From positions 1 through 30,772 of the forward strand of contig JAGZJD010000027.1 in assembly GCA_018365895.1 (NCBI GenBank): a stretch of DNA of 30,772 nucleotides. The letters are read 5' to 3'. Below are positions 1-8,362 of this stretch, piece by piece. Every line of letters begins with the position of its first letter. Positions within the stretch are counted from its first letter, which is position 1. The translations under genes were made by a program, and so were the position numbers. The notes below the pieces were generated by a model. The model made no database searches. It had not been told where the DNA came from and worked only from the letters and a program-made list of their open reading frames with translations. This stretch comes from Lachnospiraceae bacterium. GTDB lineage: Bacteria; Bacillota_A; Clostridia; Lachnospirales; Lachnospiraceae.

Positions 1-46
1 TAATAACACCGACTCTTAAGCCATGAGGATTAACTTTCTGTCCCAT
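1..46 (-). CDS. rpsC: 30S ribosomal protein S3, N-terminal fragment (cut by window edge)
   Basis: Only the first 15 codons are present, reading MGQKVNPHGLRVGVI, the standard start of S3. An AAGGAGGG ribosome binding site lies just upstream and overlaps the stop of rplV. The gene continues beyond base 1. It is the eighth gene of the S10 operon, in the expected order after rplV. Confidence 0.93.
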   Translation of the reverse strand, partial: MGQKVNPHGLRVGVI

Positions 47-57
47 GATTGCCCTCC

Positions 58-444
58 TTATCTTTCATTCAGCACAAGTGTAATGTGGCTCATTCTCTTT
101 TCGATTCTGTAAGCTCTGCCCTGTGCTCTCGGTCTGATTCTCTTCATTGTTGGTCCTTTATTTGCATAGCATTCTTCAATATAAAGGTTCTCAGCGTTCA
201 TACCGTTATTGTTTTCAGCGTTAGCGATTGCTGATTCTAATAATTTCTTTATAATACTTGAAGCATATCTTGGGTTGTATGTTAAAATACCAAGTGCTGT
301 TGTTACATCCTTACCTCTGATGGCATCCAATACGAAACATGCTTTCTGAACAGATACTCTTGCGTAAGATAACTTAGCTGATGGTCTGTTGTCTTTCTGA
401 GCATTTCTCTCTCTCTTGATTTGGGATCTATGTCCTTTAGCCAT
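58..444 (-). CDS. rplV: 50S ribosomal protein L22
   Basis: A 128-residue protein of normal L22 length. L22 binds 23S rRNA and lines the peptide exit tunnel with a beta-hairpin. The C-terminal part (GPTMKRIRPRAQGRAYRIEK, near residues 92-111) is the characteristic hairpin segment, and the SYARVSVQKA stretch is the typical N-terminal rRNA-binding region. The start follows a GAAAGGAGG site. It sits between rpsS and rpsC in the canonical S10 operon order. Nothing unusual was seen. Confidence 0.97.
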   Translation of the reverse strand: MAKGHRSQIKRERNAQKDNRPSAKLSYARVSVQKACFVLDAIRGKDVTTALGILTYNPRYASSIIKKLLESAIANAENNNGMNAENLYIEECYANKGPTMKRIRPRAQGRAYRIEKRMSHITLVLNER

Positions 445-475
445 GGATGAAACCTCCTTTCGAATACGTTATCTA

Positions 476-757
476 TTATCTAACTCTTGATTTCTTTTCG
501 TCTTTTCCGTGTCCTCTATATGTTCTTGTAGCAACGAACTCTCCGAGTTTGTGGCCTACCATATCTTCTGTAACATATACCGGAACGTGTTTTCTTCCGT
601 CGTGAACAGCGATTGTATGTCCAACGAATGAAGGGAAGATTGTTGAACGACGTGACCATGTCTTAATAACTGATTTATCACCTGCAGCGTTCATAGCATC
701 TACTTTTTTCAGTAAGCTTGCATCTGCAAATGGTCCTTTCTTCAGTGAACGAGCCAT
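476..757 (-). CDS. rpsS: 30S ribosomal protein S19
   Basis: A 93-residue S19, full length for the family. It sits in the head of the 30S subunit. The start [10 protein letters not shown] and the motif [20 protein letters not shown] are family hallmarks, as is [16 protein letters not shown] near the C-terminus. An AAGGAGG site precedes the ATG. It is placed between rplB and rplV, with short gaps on both sides consistent with co-transcription. Confidence 0.97.
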   Translation of the reverse strand: MARSLKKGPFADASLLKKVDAMNAAGDKSVIKTWSRRSTIFPSFVGHTIAVHDGRKHVPVYVTEDMVGHKLGEFVATRTYRGHGKDEKKSRVR

Positions 758-781
758 TAGGTTTTACCTCCTTGAAATGAA

Positions 782-1624
782 TTATTTAATACCTTTTCCG
801 TCTCTTCTTCTTACGATTAATTTGTTAGAAGATTTGTTTTTCTTTCTTGTCTTGAGACCAAGTGCAGGTTTGCCCCAAGGTGTACATGGACCCGGACGTC
901 CGATTCCACATTTACCTTCACCACCACCGTGCGGATGGTCATTAGGGTTCATAACAGAACCACGAACTGTTGGGCGGATACCCATGTGACGTTTACGTCC
1001 TGCTTTACCTACGTTGATCAGGTTGTGTTCGCCGTTACCAACTACACCGATAGATGCGCGGCATACAAGCGGAACCATTCTCATTTCACCAGATGGTAAT
1101 CTAAGTGTTGCGTATTTTCCTTCTTTAGCCATTAACTGAGCACTGTTTCCAGCCGAACGAACAAGCTGTCCACCGCGTCCCGGATAAAGTTCAATGTTAT
1201 GAATCTGTGTACCAACCGGGATTTCAGAAAGCGGCAGGCAGTTTCCTACTCTAACTTCTGCTTCCGGTCCATTCATAACTTTCATACCGTCTGTTAATCC
1301 GTGTGGAGCTAAGATGTATGCTTTTTCTCCATCAGCATAGCAGATCAGTGCGATGTTAGCTGTTCTGTTTGGATCGTATTCGATTCCGATTACTGTAGCC
1401 GGAACTCCGTCTTTATTTCTCTTGAAATCGATTACTCTGTATTTTCTCTTTTCTCCGCCTCCGCGGTGTCTTACTGTAATTTTACCCTGTGCATTACGAC
1501 CAGCTGTTTTCTTCAGAGAAACTACTAATGATTTCTCTGGAGTTGTCTTTGTGATTTCTGCGAAATCAGAGCTTGTCATATGTCTTCTGGAAGGTGTGTA
1601 AGGGCTATATGTTTTAATTCCCAT
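782..1624 (-). CDS. rplB: 50S ribosomal protein L2
   Basis: A 280-residue L2, needed for subunit association and peptidyl transferase centre assembly. The start is placed at [14 protein letters not shown], preceded by AAAGGAGAG; an in-frame ATG 18 bases further upstream would put this ribosome binding site inside the gene and is unlikely. The C-terminal segment [19 protein letters not shown] contains the conserved histidine used in the peptidyl transferase region. RNA-binding and SH3-like domains appear complete. It lies between rplW and rpsS in canonical order. Confidence 0.97.
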   Translation of the reverse strand: MGIKTYSPYTPSRRHMTSSDFAEITKTTPEKSLVVSLKKTAGRNAQGKITVRHRGGGEKRKYRVIDFKRNKDGVPATVIGIEYDPNRTANIALICYADGEKAYILAPHGLTDGMKVMNGPEAEVRVGNCLPLSEIPVGTQIHNIELYPGRGGQLVRSAGNSAQLMAKEGKYATLRLPSGEMRMVPLVCRASIGVVGNGEHNLINVGKAGRKRHMGIRPTVRGSVMNPNDHPHGGGEGKCGIGRPGPCTPWGKPALGLKTRKKNKSSNKLIVRRRDGKGIK

Positions 1625-1707
1625 TACTGTCTCTCCTTTCAACTTCTAATTATTCGTTTCACGGATTTGCACCGTATATAGTTCCAATTCTATTCGCGGA
1701 CTATTTC

Positions 1708-2007
1708 TTACAGTCCTTCGAAGATTTCGATATCTGCGCTGTCAGCTGTTAACTGAACGATCGCTTTCTTTGTCTTAGCTGTTTTTCCAACTGTCATTCC
1801 ACGTCTTTTGGATTTTCCATCCATATTCATTGTGTGAACACTTGCAACTTTTGTTCCTGCGAACATTTTTTCAACAGCTTCTTTTACCTGATTTTTTGTT
1901 GCTTCTGTGTGTACTAAGAAAGTATATTTCTTTTCACCCATAAGCTCCATGCTCTTCTCAGTGATAACTGGTTTGAGGATTACGTCATAATATTTAATGT
2001 TTGCCAT
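1708..2007 (-). CDS. rplW: 50S ribosomal protein L23
   Basis: A 99-residue L23, usual length. It binds 23S rRNA near the tunnel exit and is the docking site for trigger factor and SRP. The [15 protein letters not shown] segment is the typical N-terminus. Its ATG overlaps the rplD stop by one base (TAATG), which implies translational coupling. The gap to rplB is 83 bases. Confidence 0.97.
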   Translation of the reverse strand: MANIKYYDVILKPVITEKSMELMGEKKYTFLVHTEATKNQVKEAVEKMFAGTKVASVHTMNMDGKSKRRGMTVGKTAKTKKAIVQLTADSADIEIFEGL

Positions 2008-2627
2008 TATGCATACACCTCCTCGATTTTTTCAACAGCTGCCTTTGTAGCGATAACTGTGTTATATTTTAAGATATCATATACATTAATTGTATTTGTA
2101 TGTGCTGTCTTCACATCTGCGATATTTCTTGCAGAGATTTCAGCATTTTTGTTTCCATCTTCAAGAACTACTAAAGCTTTATTTACTTTTAAGTTGTTCA
2201 GCATGTTCTGGAAATTCTTTGTTTTGATTTCAGCGAAGTTCATCTCATCAACTACGATGAATTTCTGTTCTGCAACTCTTGATGTAAGAGCAGATTTCAG
2301 AGCAGCTCTCTTCTCTTTTTTGTTTAATTTGAAAGAGTAGTCTCTTGGTGTTGGAGCAAATACAACTCCACCGCCTGTCCACTGCGGAGATCTTGTTGAA
2401 CCCTGTCTTGCGTGACCTGTTCCTTTCTGTCTCCATGGTTTTCTTCCGCCTCCAGAAACTTCAGAACGTGTTTTAGCTTTCTGTGTTCCCTGACGTTTAT
2501 TTGCAAGCTGGCTTACAACTGCCATGTGCACTAAGTGTTCGTTTACTTCAACACCGAATACTGCATCATTTAAGTCGATTGTTCCAACTTCTTTACCTTC
2601 GATATTGTAAACAGCTACGTTTGCCAT
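2007..2627 (-). CDS. rplD: 50S ribosomal protein L4
   Basis: A 206-residue L4. It binds 23S rRNA domain I and extends a loop into the exit tunnel; the basic loop is visible as [20 protein letters not shown] near residues 59-78. In enterobacteria L4 also represses its own S10 operon through the leader RNA; whether that happens here cannot be told from the sequence. The start follows AAAGGAGG. The stop overlaps the rplW start by one base. Confidence 0.97.
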   Translation of the reverse strand: MANVAVYNIEGKEVGTIDLNDAVFGVEVNEHLVHMAVVSQLANKRQGTQKAKTRSEVSGGGRKPWRQKGTGHARQGSTRSPQWTGGGVVFAPTPRDYSFKLNKKEKRAALKSALTSRVAEQKFIVVDEMNFAEIKTKNFQNMLNNLKVNKALVVLEDGNKNAEISARNIADVKTAHTNTINVYDILKYNTVIATKAAVEKIEEVYA

Positions 2628-2655
2628 TTATGTGTTCCTCCTTTCCTGATGAAAC

Positions 2656-3336
2656 CTATTTAGATTTCACAGATTCCTTAATTGTCACTAATGATTTTTT
2701 CGGTCCCGGTACTGAACCCTTAACTAAGATAAGGTTGTTCTCTGCATCCACTCTCACTACTTCAAGATTCTGAACTGTGATTTTTTTGCTTCCCATATGT
2801 CCTGGCATCTTTTTGCCTTTGAACACTTTACTCGGATCAGATGCAGCGCCGTTGGAACCTGCGTGACGGTGGAATTTAGAACCGTGAGCCATAGGTCCTC
2901 TGTGCTGATTATGTCTCTTAATAGCACCCTGGAATCCTTTACCTTTTGAAATAGCTGTTGCATCAATCTTATCGCCTGCTGCGAAGATATCTGCTTTGAT
3001 TTCCTGGCCAAGTGCATATTCTTCAGCGTTTTCAAATTTGAACTCGCGAACGAATTTCTTTCCAGTAACACCTGCTTTTTCAAAATGTCCTTTTTCAGCT
3101 TTTGTTACACCGTGTCTATGCACGATCTCTTTCTTACCGTTCTTGTCTGTGTTTACGATTCTGTCTTTTTTGTCAACGAATCCGACCTGAACAGCTTTGT
3201 AACCGTCATTATCTTCTGTCTTAACCTGTGTTACTACACATGGTCCAGCCTGAAGTACAGTTACCGGAGTTAAAACTCCATGCTCGTTGAAGATTTGAGT
3301 CATTCCGACTTTTGTAGCTAAGATAGCTTTCTTCAT
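2656..3336 (-). CDS. rplC: 50S ribosomal protein L3
   Basis: A 226-residue L3, slightly longer than many (about 210) because of an inserted lysine-rich stretch around residues 58-80 ([20 protein letters not shown]). L3 binds near the 3' end of 23S rRNA and helps nucleate assembly. The start is set at [16 protein letters not shown], which follows CAGGAGGTAAGAATA; the longer in-frame extension upstream is not typical of the family. The [20 protein letters not shown] segment is the diagnostic central loop. Second gene of the operon. Confidence 0.96.
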   Translation of the reverse strand: MKKAILATKVGMTQIFNEHGVLTPVTVLQAGPCVVTQVKTEDNDGYKAVQVGFVDKKDRIVNTDKNGKKEIVHRHGVTKAEKGHFEKAGVTGKKFVREFKFENAEEYALGQEIKADIFAAGDKIDATAISKGKGFQGAIKRHNQHRGPMAHGSKFHRHAGSNGAASDPSKVFKGKKMPGHMGSKKITVQNLEVVRVDAENNLILVKGSVPGPKKSLVTIKESVKSK

Positions 3337-3407
3337 TATTCTTACCTCCTGTGATTTACAGCGGAACACTTTATGTGTTCATCCTAAATTTTAGGATTGA
3401 TACTGTC

Positions 3408-3725
3408 TTATTTGTTTTTCATTTTGATGTCGATATATACACCAGCCGGCATTTCTAATCTTGATAATGCATCAACAGTTTTCTGTGTTGGTGTGATGAT
3501 ATCGATCAGTCTTTTATGAGTTCTCTGTTCGAACTGTTCTCTGGAATCTTTATACTTGTGAGTTGCTCTTAAGATTGTAACAACTTCTTTCTTTGTCGGC
3601 AACGGCACCGGTCCGCTCACCTGTGATCCATTCTTTTTAACAGTTTCGATGATTTTTTTAGCAGATGCATCAACTAACTGATGATCGTATGCTTTTAATG
3701 TGATTCTCATTACTTGACTTGCCAT
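3408..3725 (-). CDS. rpsJ: 30S ribosomal protein S10
   Basis: A 105-residue S10 (NusE), which is both a 30S head protein and a component of Nus-factor antitermination complexes. The core [14 protein letters not shown], the central [16 protein letters not shown] and the C-terminal [18 protein letters not shown] match the family throughout. The start at MASQV is chosen because AAAGGAGG lies 11 bases upstream; the internal ATG at residue 6 lacks its own site. First gene of the operon, preceded by the long leader described separately. Confidence 0.97.
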   Translation of the reverse strand: MASQVMRITLKAYDHQLVDASAKKIIETVKKNGSQVSGPVPLPTKKEVVTILRATHKYKDSREQFEQRTHKRLIDIITPTQKTVDALSRLEMPAGVYIDIKMKNK

Positions 3726-3969
3726 AAAAAAAGTCGCCTCCTTTTCGTACTTTCAAACTCAGTACGACAAGCGGTGACTGTACACTCTCCCGTGTGTGTC
3801 CTCTTATACCCACACGTTGTTACCATATTTCAATGGCCGTTATGAATTCGTACAGTGACTTGTCGCCAGTTTCCTAACTTGACATTCGCTCCACGGAAAA
3901 CCTGCCATGCGGTATTGCCTTCCATCCCACAGGCAGCAACCTCACGCTTCAACGCTATCATGTCACAGC
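3726..3969 (-). promoter_or_regulatory. Long structured leader of the S10 operon mRNA
   Basis: The 240 bases between the predicted transcription start (about 3969) and rpsJ hold extensive potential RNA structure. A long helix is formed by 3859-3864 (GACAAG in the RNA) with 3766-3771 (CUUGUC), continued by 3850-3855 (CUGUAC) with 3778-3783 (GUACAG). Inside it are two hairpins: 3811-3816 with 3791-3796 (CGUGUG/CACACG) and 3833-3836 with 3823-3826. The upstream part (3865-3969) has further short complementary pieces around GCTGCC/GGCAG. This is a likely autoregulatory ribosomal protein leader; the ligand is unknown. Confidence 0.7.
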
Positions 3970-3975
3970 TTTTTC

Positions 3976-4004
3976 ATTATATAGGATGATCCGCCAGATT
4001 TCAA
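3976..4004 (-). promoter_or_regulatory. Promoter of the S10 ribosomal operon
   Basis: Reading the minus strand, TTGAAA (3999-4004) is separated by exactly 17 bases from TATAAT (3976-3981). This near-consensus sigma-A promoter sits about 250 bases before rpsJ and explains the long leader. Confidence 0.8.
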
Positions 4005-4145
4005 GTATTTTTTATAATATTTTTATGAATTATTGCACTTTTTCCAAAACATTGAATTCTGTCGTTTTTTCTCCTGTTCTTTTGTGCACTATTGCCGAAT
4101 GCAGTTCTATATACACTCACTGCATACTGTCCTTCCTGACTTTCT

Positions 4146-4337
4146 CTATTCTTCTTCGCCATCCTCTTTTTTATCACTCACCGCAGTAAGAATTTCCAAT
4201 GTAATCGCAACCGCCGCAATCATAACAATGATCACTTTTGCATATAATGCCCATTCTGCCCCAAGATATCTTCCAGATAGTCCCATTCCAATCATCGCTA
4301 ACAACACTGTAAGTACTACTTTTATGATTCTGGCCAT
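4146..4337 (-). CDS. Small two-helix membrane protein of unknown function
   Basis: A 63-residue protein not recognised as any named family. It has two hydrophobic stretches, about residues 4-20 (IIKVVLTVLLAMIGMGL) and 31-52 (LYAKVIIVMIAAVAITLEIL), joined by a short loop, and a very acidic C-terminal tail (SDKKEDGEEE). The ATG follows a strong AAGGAGG site six bases away, which is the main reason to accept such a short gene. It lies downstream of the PrdE-like gene on the same strand and upstream of the S10 promoter. No terminator was seen after it. Confidence 0.6.
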   Translation of the reverse strand: MARIIKVVLTVLLAMIGMGLSGRYLGAEWALYAKVIIVMIAAVAITLEILTAVSDKKEDGEEE

Positions 4338-4429
4338 ATTTCCTCCTTAACCTTTTCATTCTATAATCATTTTCTTCCTTATATATAAAGAAGCTTCTCG
4401 TATCATGCTTTCATAATTCCACATATGAG

Positions 4430-4900
4430 TTATTTACCCATTTTTCTCATTTTCAGCTTCAACATTGCTGTTGCCTTTCTTGCATCCAATGCATTTACAC
4501 TATTTTCGCCAAGCACACATGTTTCTGTCCCCGATGGATTCTTATTGATATCAACAATTGCATCCAGATTATCACTTTCTACCACAAACTGTCCGGCTGT
4601 TCCGCAAAAATCCAGTCCTGCAACTGCTATCCCCCGTTTCGCAAGCTGATCTACTGTATTCACATAATCTACATCACTATTTCCCCAGCCATCTGATGAA
4701 ATAATCACACCATCCGCCCGCATTGCTTCTGCCCACACAGCTGCCCGCGTTCCCACAAGCATTTTATCCGCATTGCCATCTGGTGTTCCCACAAGCATAA
4801 TCCCCATCAGATCCAGTTCTTCATCCGCAGACACGATTTCAAGCAGTGGATCGTGAAAGTGATGACGCGATGTTTCCTTTGTTGACGGTCCAATTCCCAT
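4430..4900 (-). CDS. prdE: PrdE-like protein, related to the C-terminal part of D-proline/glycine reductase proproteins
   Basis: A 156-residue protein. It begins MGIGPSTKETSRHHFHDPL, typical of this family, and contains GWGNSDVDYVNTVDQLAKRG (residues 71-90) and a cysteine in LDFCGTAGQFVV (C99), followed by a DAIVDINKNPSGTET stretch resembling the PrdA/GrdE C-terminal region. A second cysteine is C128. In Stickland fermenters PrdE accompanies selenoenzyme D-proline reductase. Here the gene starts 12 bases after the PrdD-like gene, with GTAGGAGGAATT overlapping that gene's end, so the two are coupled. There is no in-frame TGA. The actual reaction is uncertain because PrdA and PrdB are not in the window. 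Confidence 0.72.
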   Translation of the reverse strand: MGIGPSTKETSRHHFHDPLLEIVSADEELDLMGIMLVGTPDGNADKMLVGTRAAVWAEAMRADGVIISSDGWGNSDVDYVNTVDQLAKRGIAVAGLDFCGTAGQFVVESDNLDAIVDINKNPSGTETCVLGENSVNALDARKATAMLKLKMRKMGK

Positions 4901-4912
4901 AACTAATTCCTC

Positions 4913-5677
4913 CTACTGCATTGATCTAATAATTCCGTCCCGGTATTCATTTGGTGTTACAATGACCGGCATATTCCCCATATCAATAATCGATCGTCCG
5001 CCTTCCACTCCGGACGGTTCCTTCGCAAATAAATGTGTATCATACATTGCTCCCTGACCAGCCACCTGCTTGATAATAAGTACTCTTTTTTTACCTGTCC
5101 GCACAATATCATGATATTCGTGACGCTCTGTACAGCAATTCCCATTAAACATCTTCATCTGATTCCGCAGTTGCTGCAAAAGTATGTCACAAACACGGTG
5201 AGCAGCTGTCACTCCAACGCGCTCCTGCCCCTGCCCCGCTTCAAATGTCACATCGACAGAGATAATATAATCCGACACTTCCGGCGTACCCGCCCGTCCA
5301 AACTTTACCTGTTCTTTTAAGATTCCCTCAGAAGAACCAAATTCCGCTGTCTGTATCCCGTTCACATCTACACCCGTCAAAATTGCACATACTCCCGTTA
5401 ATGTATGCGTAATCCCTTCTCCAATTTCCCCAAGTACCTTTGTTGAAATTGGTATCACATCCATAATCGTATTCGTAAAGCGTTCATGATCATACGGCGG
5501 AATTAACTCAATCTTTACCGAATGAATCGCAGGCTCTTTTTCTACAAATTCATTTAATGAATACGGGTCAATCTTCACCCATCCATCAGCGCTGACTTCA
5601 TTCTTTTCTCCCACAGTTACCTTTTCAATATGAAACGTCTTAATCACAAGACGCCGCAGATCTTTTGTCTCACTCAT
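4913..5677 (-). CDS. prdD: PrdD-like protein (proline reductase cluster family)
   Basis: A 254-residue soluble protein recognised as PrdD-like, a relative of the D-proline reductase proprotein PrdA. The start at MSETKDLRR is preferred because AAGGTG lies six bases before it; an in-frame TTG 18 bases upstream has no such site. Visible landmarks are the IELIPPYDHERFTNTIMDV segment (57-75), an EAGQGQERVGVTAAHRVCD segment (147-164) and a CC pair at residues 181-182. In known clusters PrdD is found with PrdA, PrdB, PrdC and PrdF; none of these is nearby. A promoter at 5727-5755 probably drives this gene and the PrdE-like gene. Confidence 0.75.
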   Translation of the reverse strand: MSETKDLRRLVIKTFHIEKVTVGEKNEVSADGWVKIDPYSLNEFVEKEPAIHSVKIELIPPYDHERFTNTIMDVIPISTKVLGEIGEGITHTLTGVCAILTGVDVNGIQTAEFGSSEGILKEQVKFGRAGTPEVSDYIISVDVTFEAGQGQERVGVTAAHRVCDILLQQLRNQMKMFNGNCCTERHEYHDIVRTGKKRVLIIKQVAGQGAMYDTHLFAKEPSGVEGGRSIIDMGNMPVIVTPNEYRDGIIRSMQ

Positions 5678-5726
5678 GTTCATCACCTTTACCAACTATT
5701 TTCACCTGCAAACTGCATACACAATT

Positions 5727-5755
5727 AGTATACACTCCATTCCTCACCTTGTCAT
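5727..5755 (-). promoter_or_regulatory. Probable promoter of the prdD-prdE-like pair
   Basis: On the minus strand ATGACA (5750-5755) and TATACT (5727-5732) are 17 bases apart, about 50 bases before the PrdD-like start codon. Confidence 0.6.
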
Positions 5756-5797
5756 TGCTTTTATAAAAAACTTTATTCTTCGCAGCCTGACAACTCT

Positions 5798-6506
5798 TTA
5801 CATTAGCGGTGCAAATGGCAGAAAAATACTCTCTAATATTCGTTCTTTTCTGTCACGTCCCCGGAATACATCCCATGTATAAGAATCACACTCTAAAATA
5901 TCATAATCATAAATCTTGTTATACCGCTGTACAAGCTGATTTTCATAGAAAACACCACAGACTTCATCATCTATAATCATTGTCTTCGCATGGATATATC
6001 CTTTGTATTTATAAACTTTTGTTCCATATTCAAGCAATTGACCACTATAATAAATAGCACATCTTAACCGCTTCTTTATCTGTGTCTACACCACCTGCAA
6101 TAAATTGGCAATAGGATGTTGTCATTTCATATGATTCCTGCTTCATCTCTTTCAGGTAGCGAATCGTATCTTCCCAGTCACAACGCTTAATTGAGCAGAG
6201 CCAGTCTTTTAAAAAATTACCTGCAGATCAGATTCTGACAAATGCCCTTCTTCCAGCGAAACCGGTGACAACAGCTCTACATTATCCGGCTGCATCTGAA
6301 GTTTCTTCCTGCGTATAAATGCAGTTAACTTGATTGCAACTGTACTGCCGAATATCAAGTATAAAATCTTCCCAAAATATGGCAGGCAAATCATAATCAC
6401 TACCCATAGCAACGCTTCTGTCGGATGTTTTCGTTCTACAAAAAATCACCATCAGAATAAGCGAAATATAAATGATCAACAACATTATGTGTAACATTCT
6501 CATCAC
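5798..6506 (-). pseudogene. cls: Degraded cardiolipin synthase (phospholipase D family)
   Basis: Remnants of one gene in several frames. The 5' end (6506 leftward) codes for a first membrane helix (MLHIMLLIIYISLILMVIF). Around 6430-6440 the frame shifts to a second helix region (LLWVVIMICLPYFGKILYLI), matching the two-helix start of Cls. A short piece at about 6060-6195 reads DWEDTIRYLKEMKQESYEM and runs into a stop. The 3' end, in another frame, keeps the second HKD motif (HAKTMIIDDEV, about 5970-6000) and the usual Cls C-terminus (RKERILESIF to FAPLM). A functional Cls is about 480-510 residues; this stretch could code only about 235 and lacks the first HKD motif, so it is a decayed copy with internal deletions. 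Confidence 0.8.
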
Positions 6507-6589
6507 CGGCCTAACTTCGTTATATGTAATATAATATGACTTAGAAAGAGACAGTGGTCAAGTACTTATTCATAAAGATTCTATAAACT

Positions 6590-8341
6590 TTATTCCGGGA
6601 TGCTATCCCTCACACATAATGCCCCAAAACCAACATATGGATTGGGATATTCTTCAAACTCCGGCAGCGCTCTGGCTCCTTTTCTCAAGTACGCTTTTAC
6701 TTTCTCTCCATACAGATATGGATCATTTCCTCTTATGATTCCCCATTCCATCATTAATGCCGCTGCTCCGGTCACAAAAGGCGTCGCGAAAGAAGTTCCT
6801 GTCATCTCAACATAGCCTCCCCCAACTCTTGTCGTCCGCACATTAACTCCGGGCGCCGCAAGATCCGGCTTAATCTGATTTGTAATTCTTGTATACCCCC
6901 GCCCGGAAAAATCAGCATAGGAAAATGTCCTGCTGTCATAAGCCCCTACGGTTACCACGTTTGCTGCCGCAGAAGGAATCGTCAAAGTCGTTTTTGCTGT
7001 AGGAAACAAAAAACCTGTTCCTCTGTTTAATACCTGCTGCCCCGGCATCCACATTTCATATGCTCCTCTCACAATGCTGACAGGCGTTAATACAATCCCC
7101 CAAATTCCACTATCGATATAATCTGTCTCCGGCAAAAACGAAATATAAATTTCCTGTGCAGTGCTATACGGATTTGGCTCTCCATAATACAGTAAAATTT
7201 CTGTTCGTTCTATTTCAAACCGCTGCGGTCCTAGCACTTGTTTTATCGGTCCTACCCGAATCCCTGATGGCGCAATAATCGAAATTTCCATTTCATCCTC
7301 GTATTCCTTCCAAATCTGAATACTCAGTTCCGGCTGCCGATCCTGTACTGCAAATTCTACTATTTCCTCTTCTTCTGCCTTTAAAACTCCAGACGTATGA
7401 CCGGCGCCGGCCGCCTCATTGCCTGCGCCTACACAAATAACTGTTTTCCATATATTCGCAAGAGAATCAATAAATCGTTCTGCCAACGTTGTTCCGTCAT
7501 GAGAACCATATGTATTCCCAAAACTTACATTCACCGCCACCGGACGACGGTATTCCAGCGCTTTTCGAATCACATAGTCAAGCCCCTGCATCAATTCCGT
7601 TGTTCTTGGAAATCCATTTTCCCGCGGCCGCGCCAATTTCACAATTAGCAACTCACTTTGCGGTGCAGCTCCCCGGTAAATCCCTTCACTGTCACTTCCA
7701 TTTCCTGCTGCTATCCCCGCAACAGCTGTTCCATGACCGGAATTATCCACAGTCAACACACGCTTTTCCCCACGTCCCCCTTCATCCGCAGTCACTCTTT
7801 CACTATCTTTTAATGCTTCATTGATTTCTTCTTTCGTATATTCTGTTCCAATCTGATATCCTGTCGGTGGATTTCCAGTTCCAGTTTGATCCCACAAGTT
7901 CAAAATTCGTGTAGTTCCATCCGAATTCCTAAAATCTCTATGCTTGTAGTCAATTCCTGAATCCACAATTGCTACAAGCACTCCCTTTCCCGAAAGCGAA
8001 AGAGGAGCATCCTGCACCGTGTTGATGCAGGACACTCTTCGCCCTTCTTCCACTTCAAAATATAATGATTTCGGTTTTTCTGCATATTCAACTTCCGGAA
8101 GATTAAGCAATGCTTCAAGATTTGTCTTCTTTACCGTCACAACAGCAAATCCTCCCTGAAGTTCTACAACTGTTTCGGACAGTTTTTTCGTTTCTTCCAG
8201 TGTTCCGGAATATTTTATAATAATCTCCCAGATTCCTTTTCCCTCATCATATCCAACGGATAATTCTTCTGCTTTTTTCAGCTCTTCCGCTGTCGCATCT
8301 GCTGCCAGATTTAAAACCGCTTCTGCTTTCTGATTTTCCAC
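6590..8341 (-). CDS. S8 family subtilisin-like serine protease, Csp type
   Basis: A 583-residue subtilase with an intact triad: D127 (VAIVDSGID), H203 (NSGHGTAVAGI) and S517 (GTSFATPFVTGAA), plus oxyanion N308 (GAGNEA). Residues 1-100 form a prodomain-like region without signal peptide. A 150-residue insert between N308 and S517 (about 320-465) resembles the jelly-roll insert of Clostridia Csp proteases. Csp proteins in Clostridium process the spore cortex hydrolase SleC; that role here is only an inference from similarity. Translation starts at GTG, 5 bases after AGAGGGA. It follows rubrerythrin by 21 bases, so co-transcription is likely. Confidence 0.88.
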   Translation of the reverse strand: MENQKAEAVLNLAADATAEELKKAEELSVGYDEGKGIWEIIIKYSGTLEETKKLSETVVELQGGFAVVTVKKTNLEALLNLPEVEYAEKPKSLYFEVEEGRRVSCINTVQDAPLSLSGKGVLVAIVDSGIDYKHRDFRNSDGTTRILNLWDQTGTGNPPTGYQIGTEYTKEEINEALKDSERVTADEGGRGEKRVLTVDNSGHGTAVAGIAAGNGSDSEGIYRGAAPQSELLIVKLARPRENGFPRTTELMQGLDYVIRKALEYRRPVAVNVSFGNTYGSHDGTTLAERFIDSLANIWKTVICVGAGNEAAGAGHTSGVLKAEEEEIVEFAVQDRQPELSIQIWKEYEDEMEISIIAPSGIRVGPIKQVLGPQRFEIERTEILLYYGEPNPYSTAQEIYISFLPETDYIDSGIWGIVLTPVSIVRGAYEMWMPGQQVLNRGTGFLFPTAKTTLTIPSAAANVVTVGAYDSRTFSYADFSGRGYTRITNQIKPDLAAPGVNVRTTRVGGGYVEMTGTSFATPFVTGAAALMMEWGIIRGNDPYLYGEKVKAYLRKGARALPEFEEYPNPYVGFGALCVRDSIPE

Positions 8342-8362
8342 AGATATCCCTCTTATTTCTCT

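Noticed and set aside
4430..5677. Possible selenoprotein in the PrdD/PrdE-like pair
   Set aside because: Both frames are free of internal TGA and end with ordinary stops; cysteines occupy the candidate positions.
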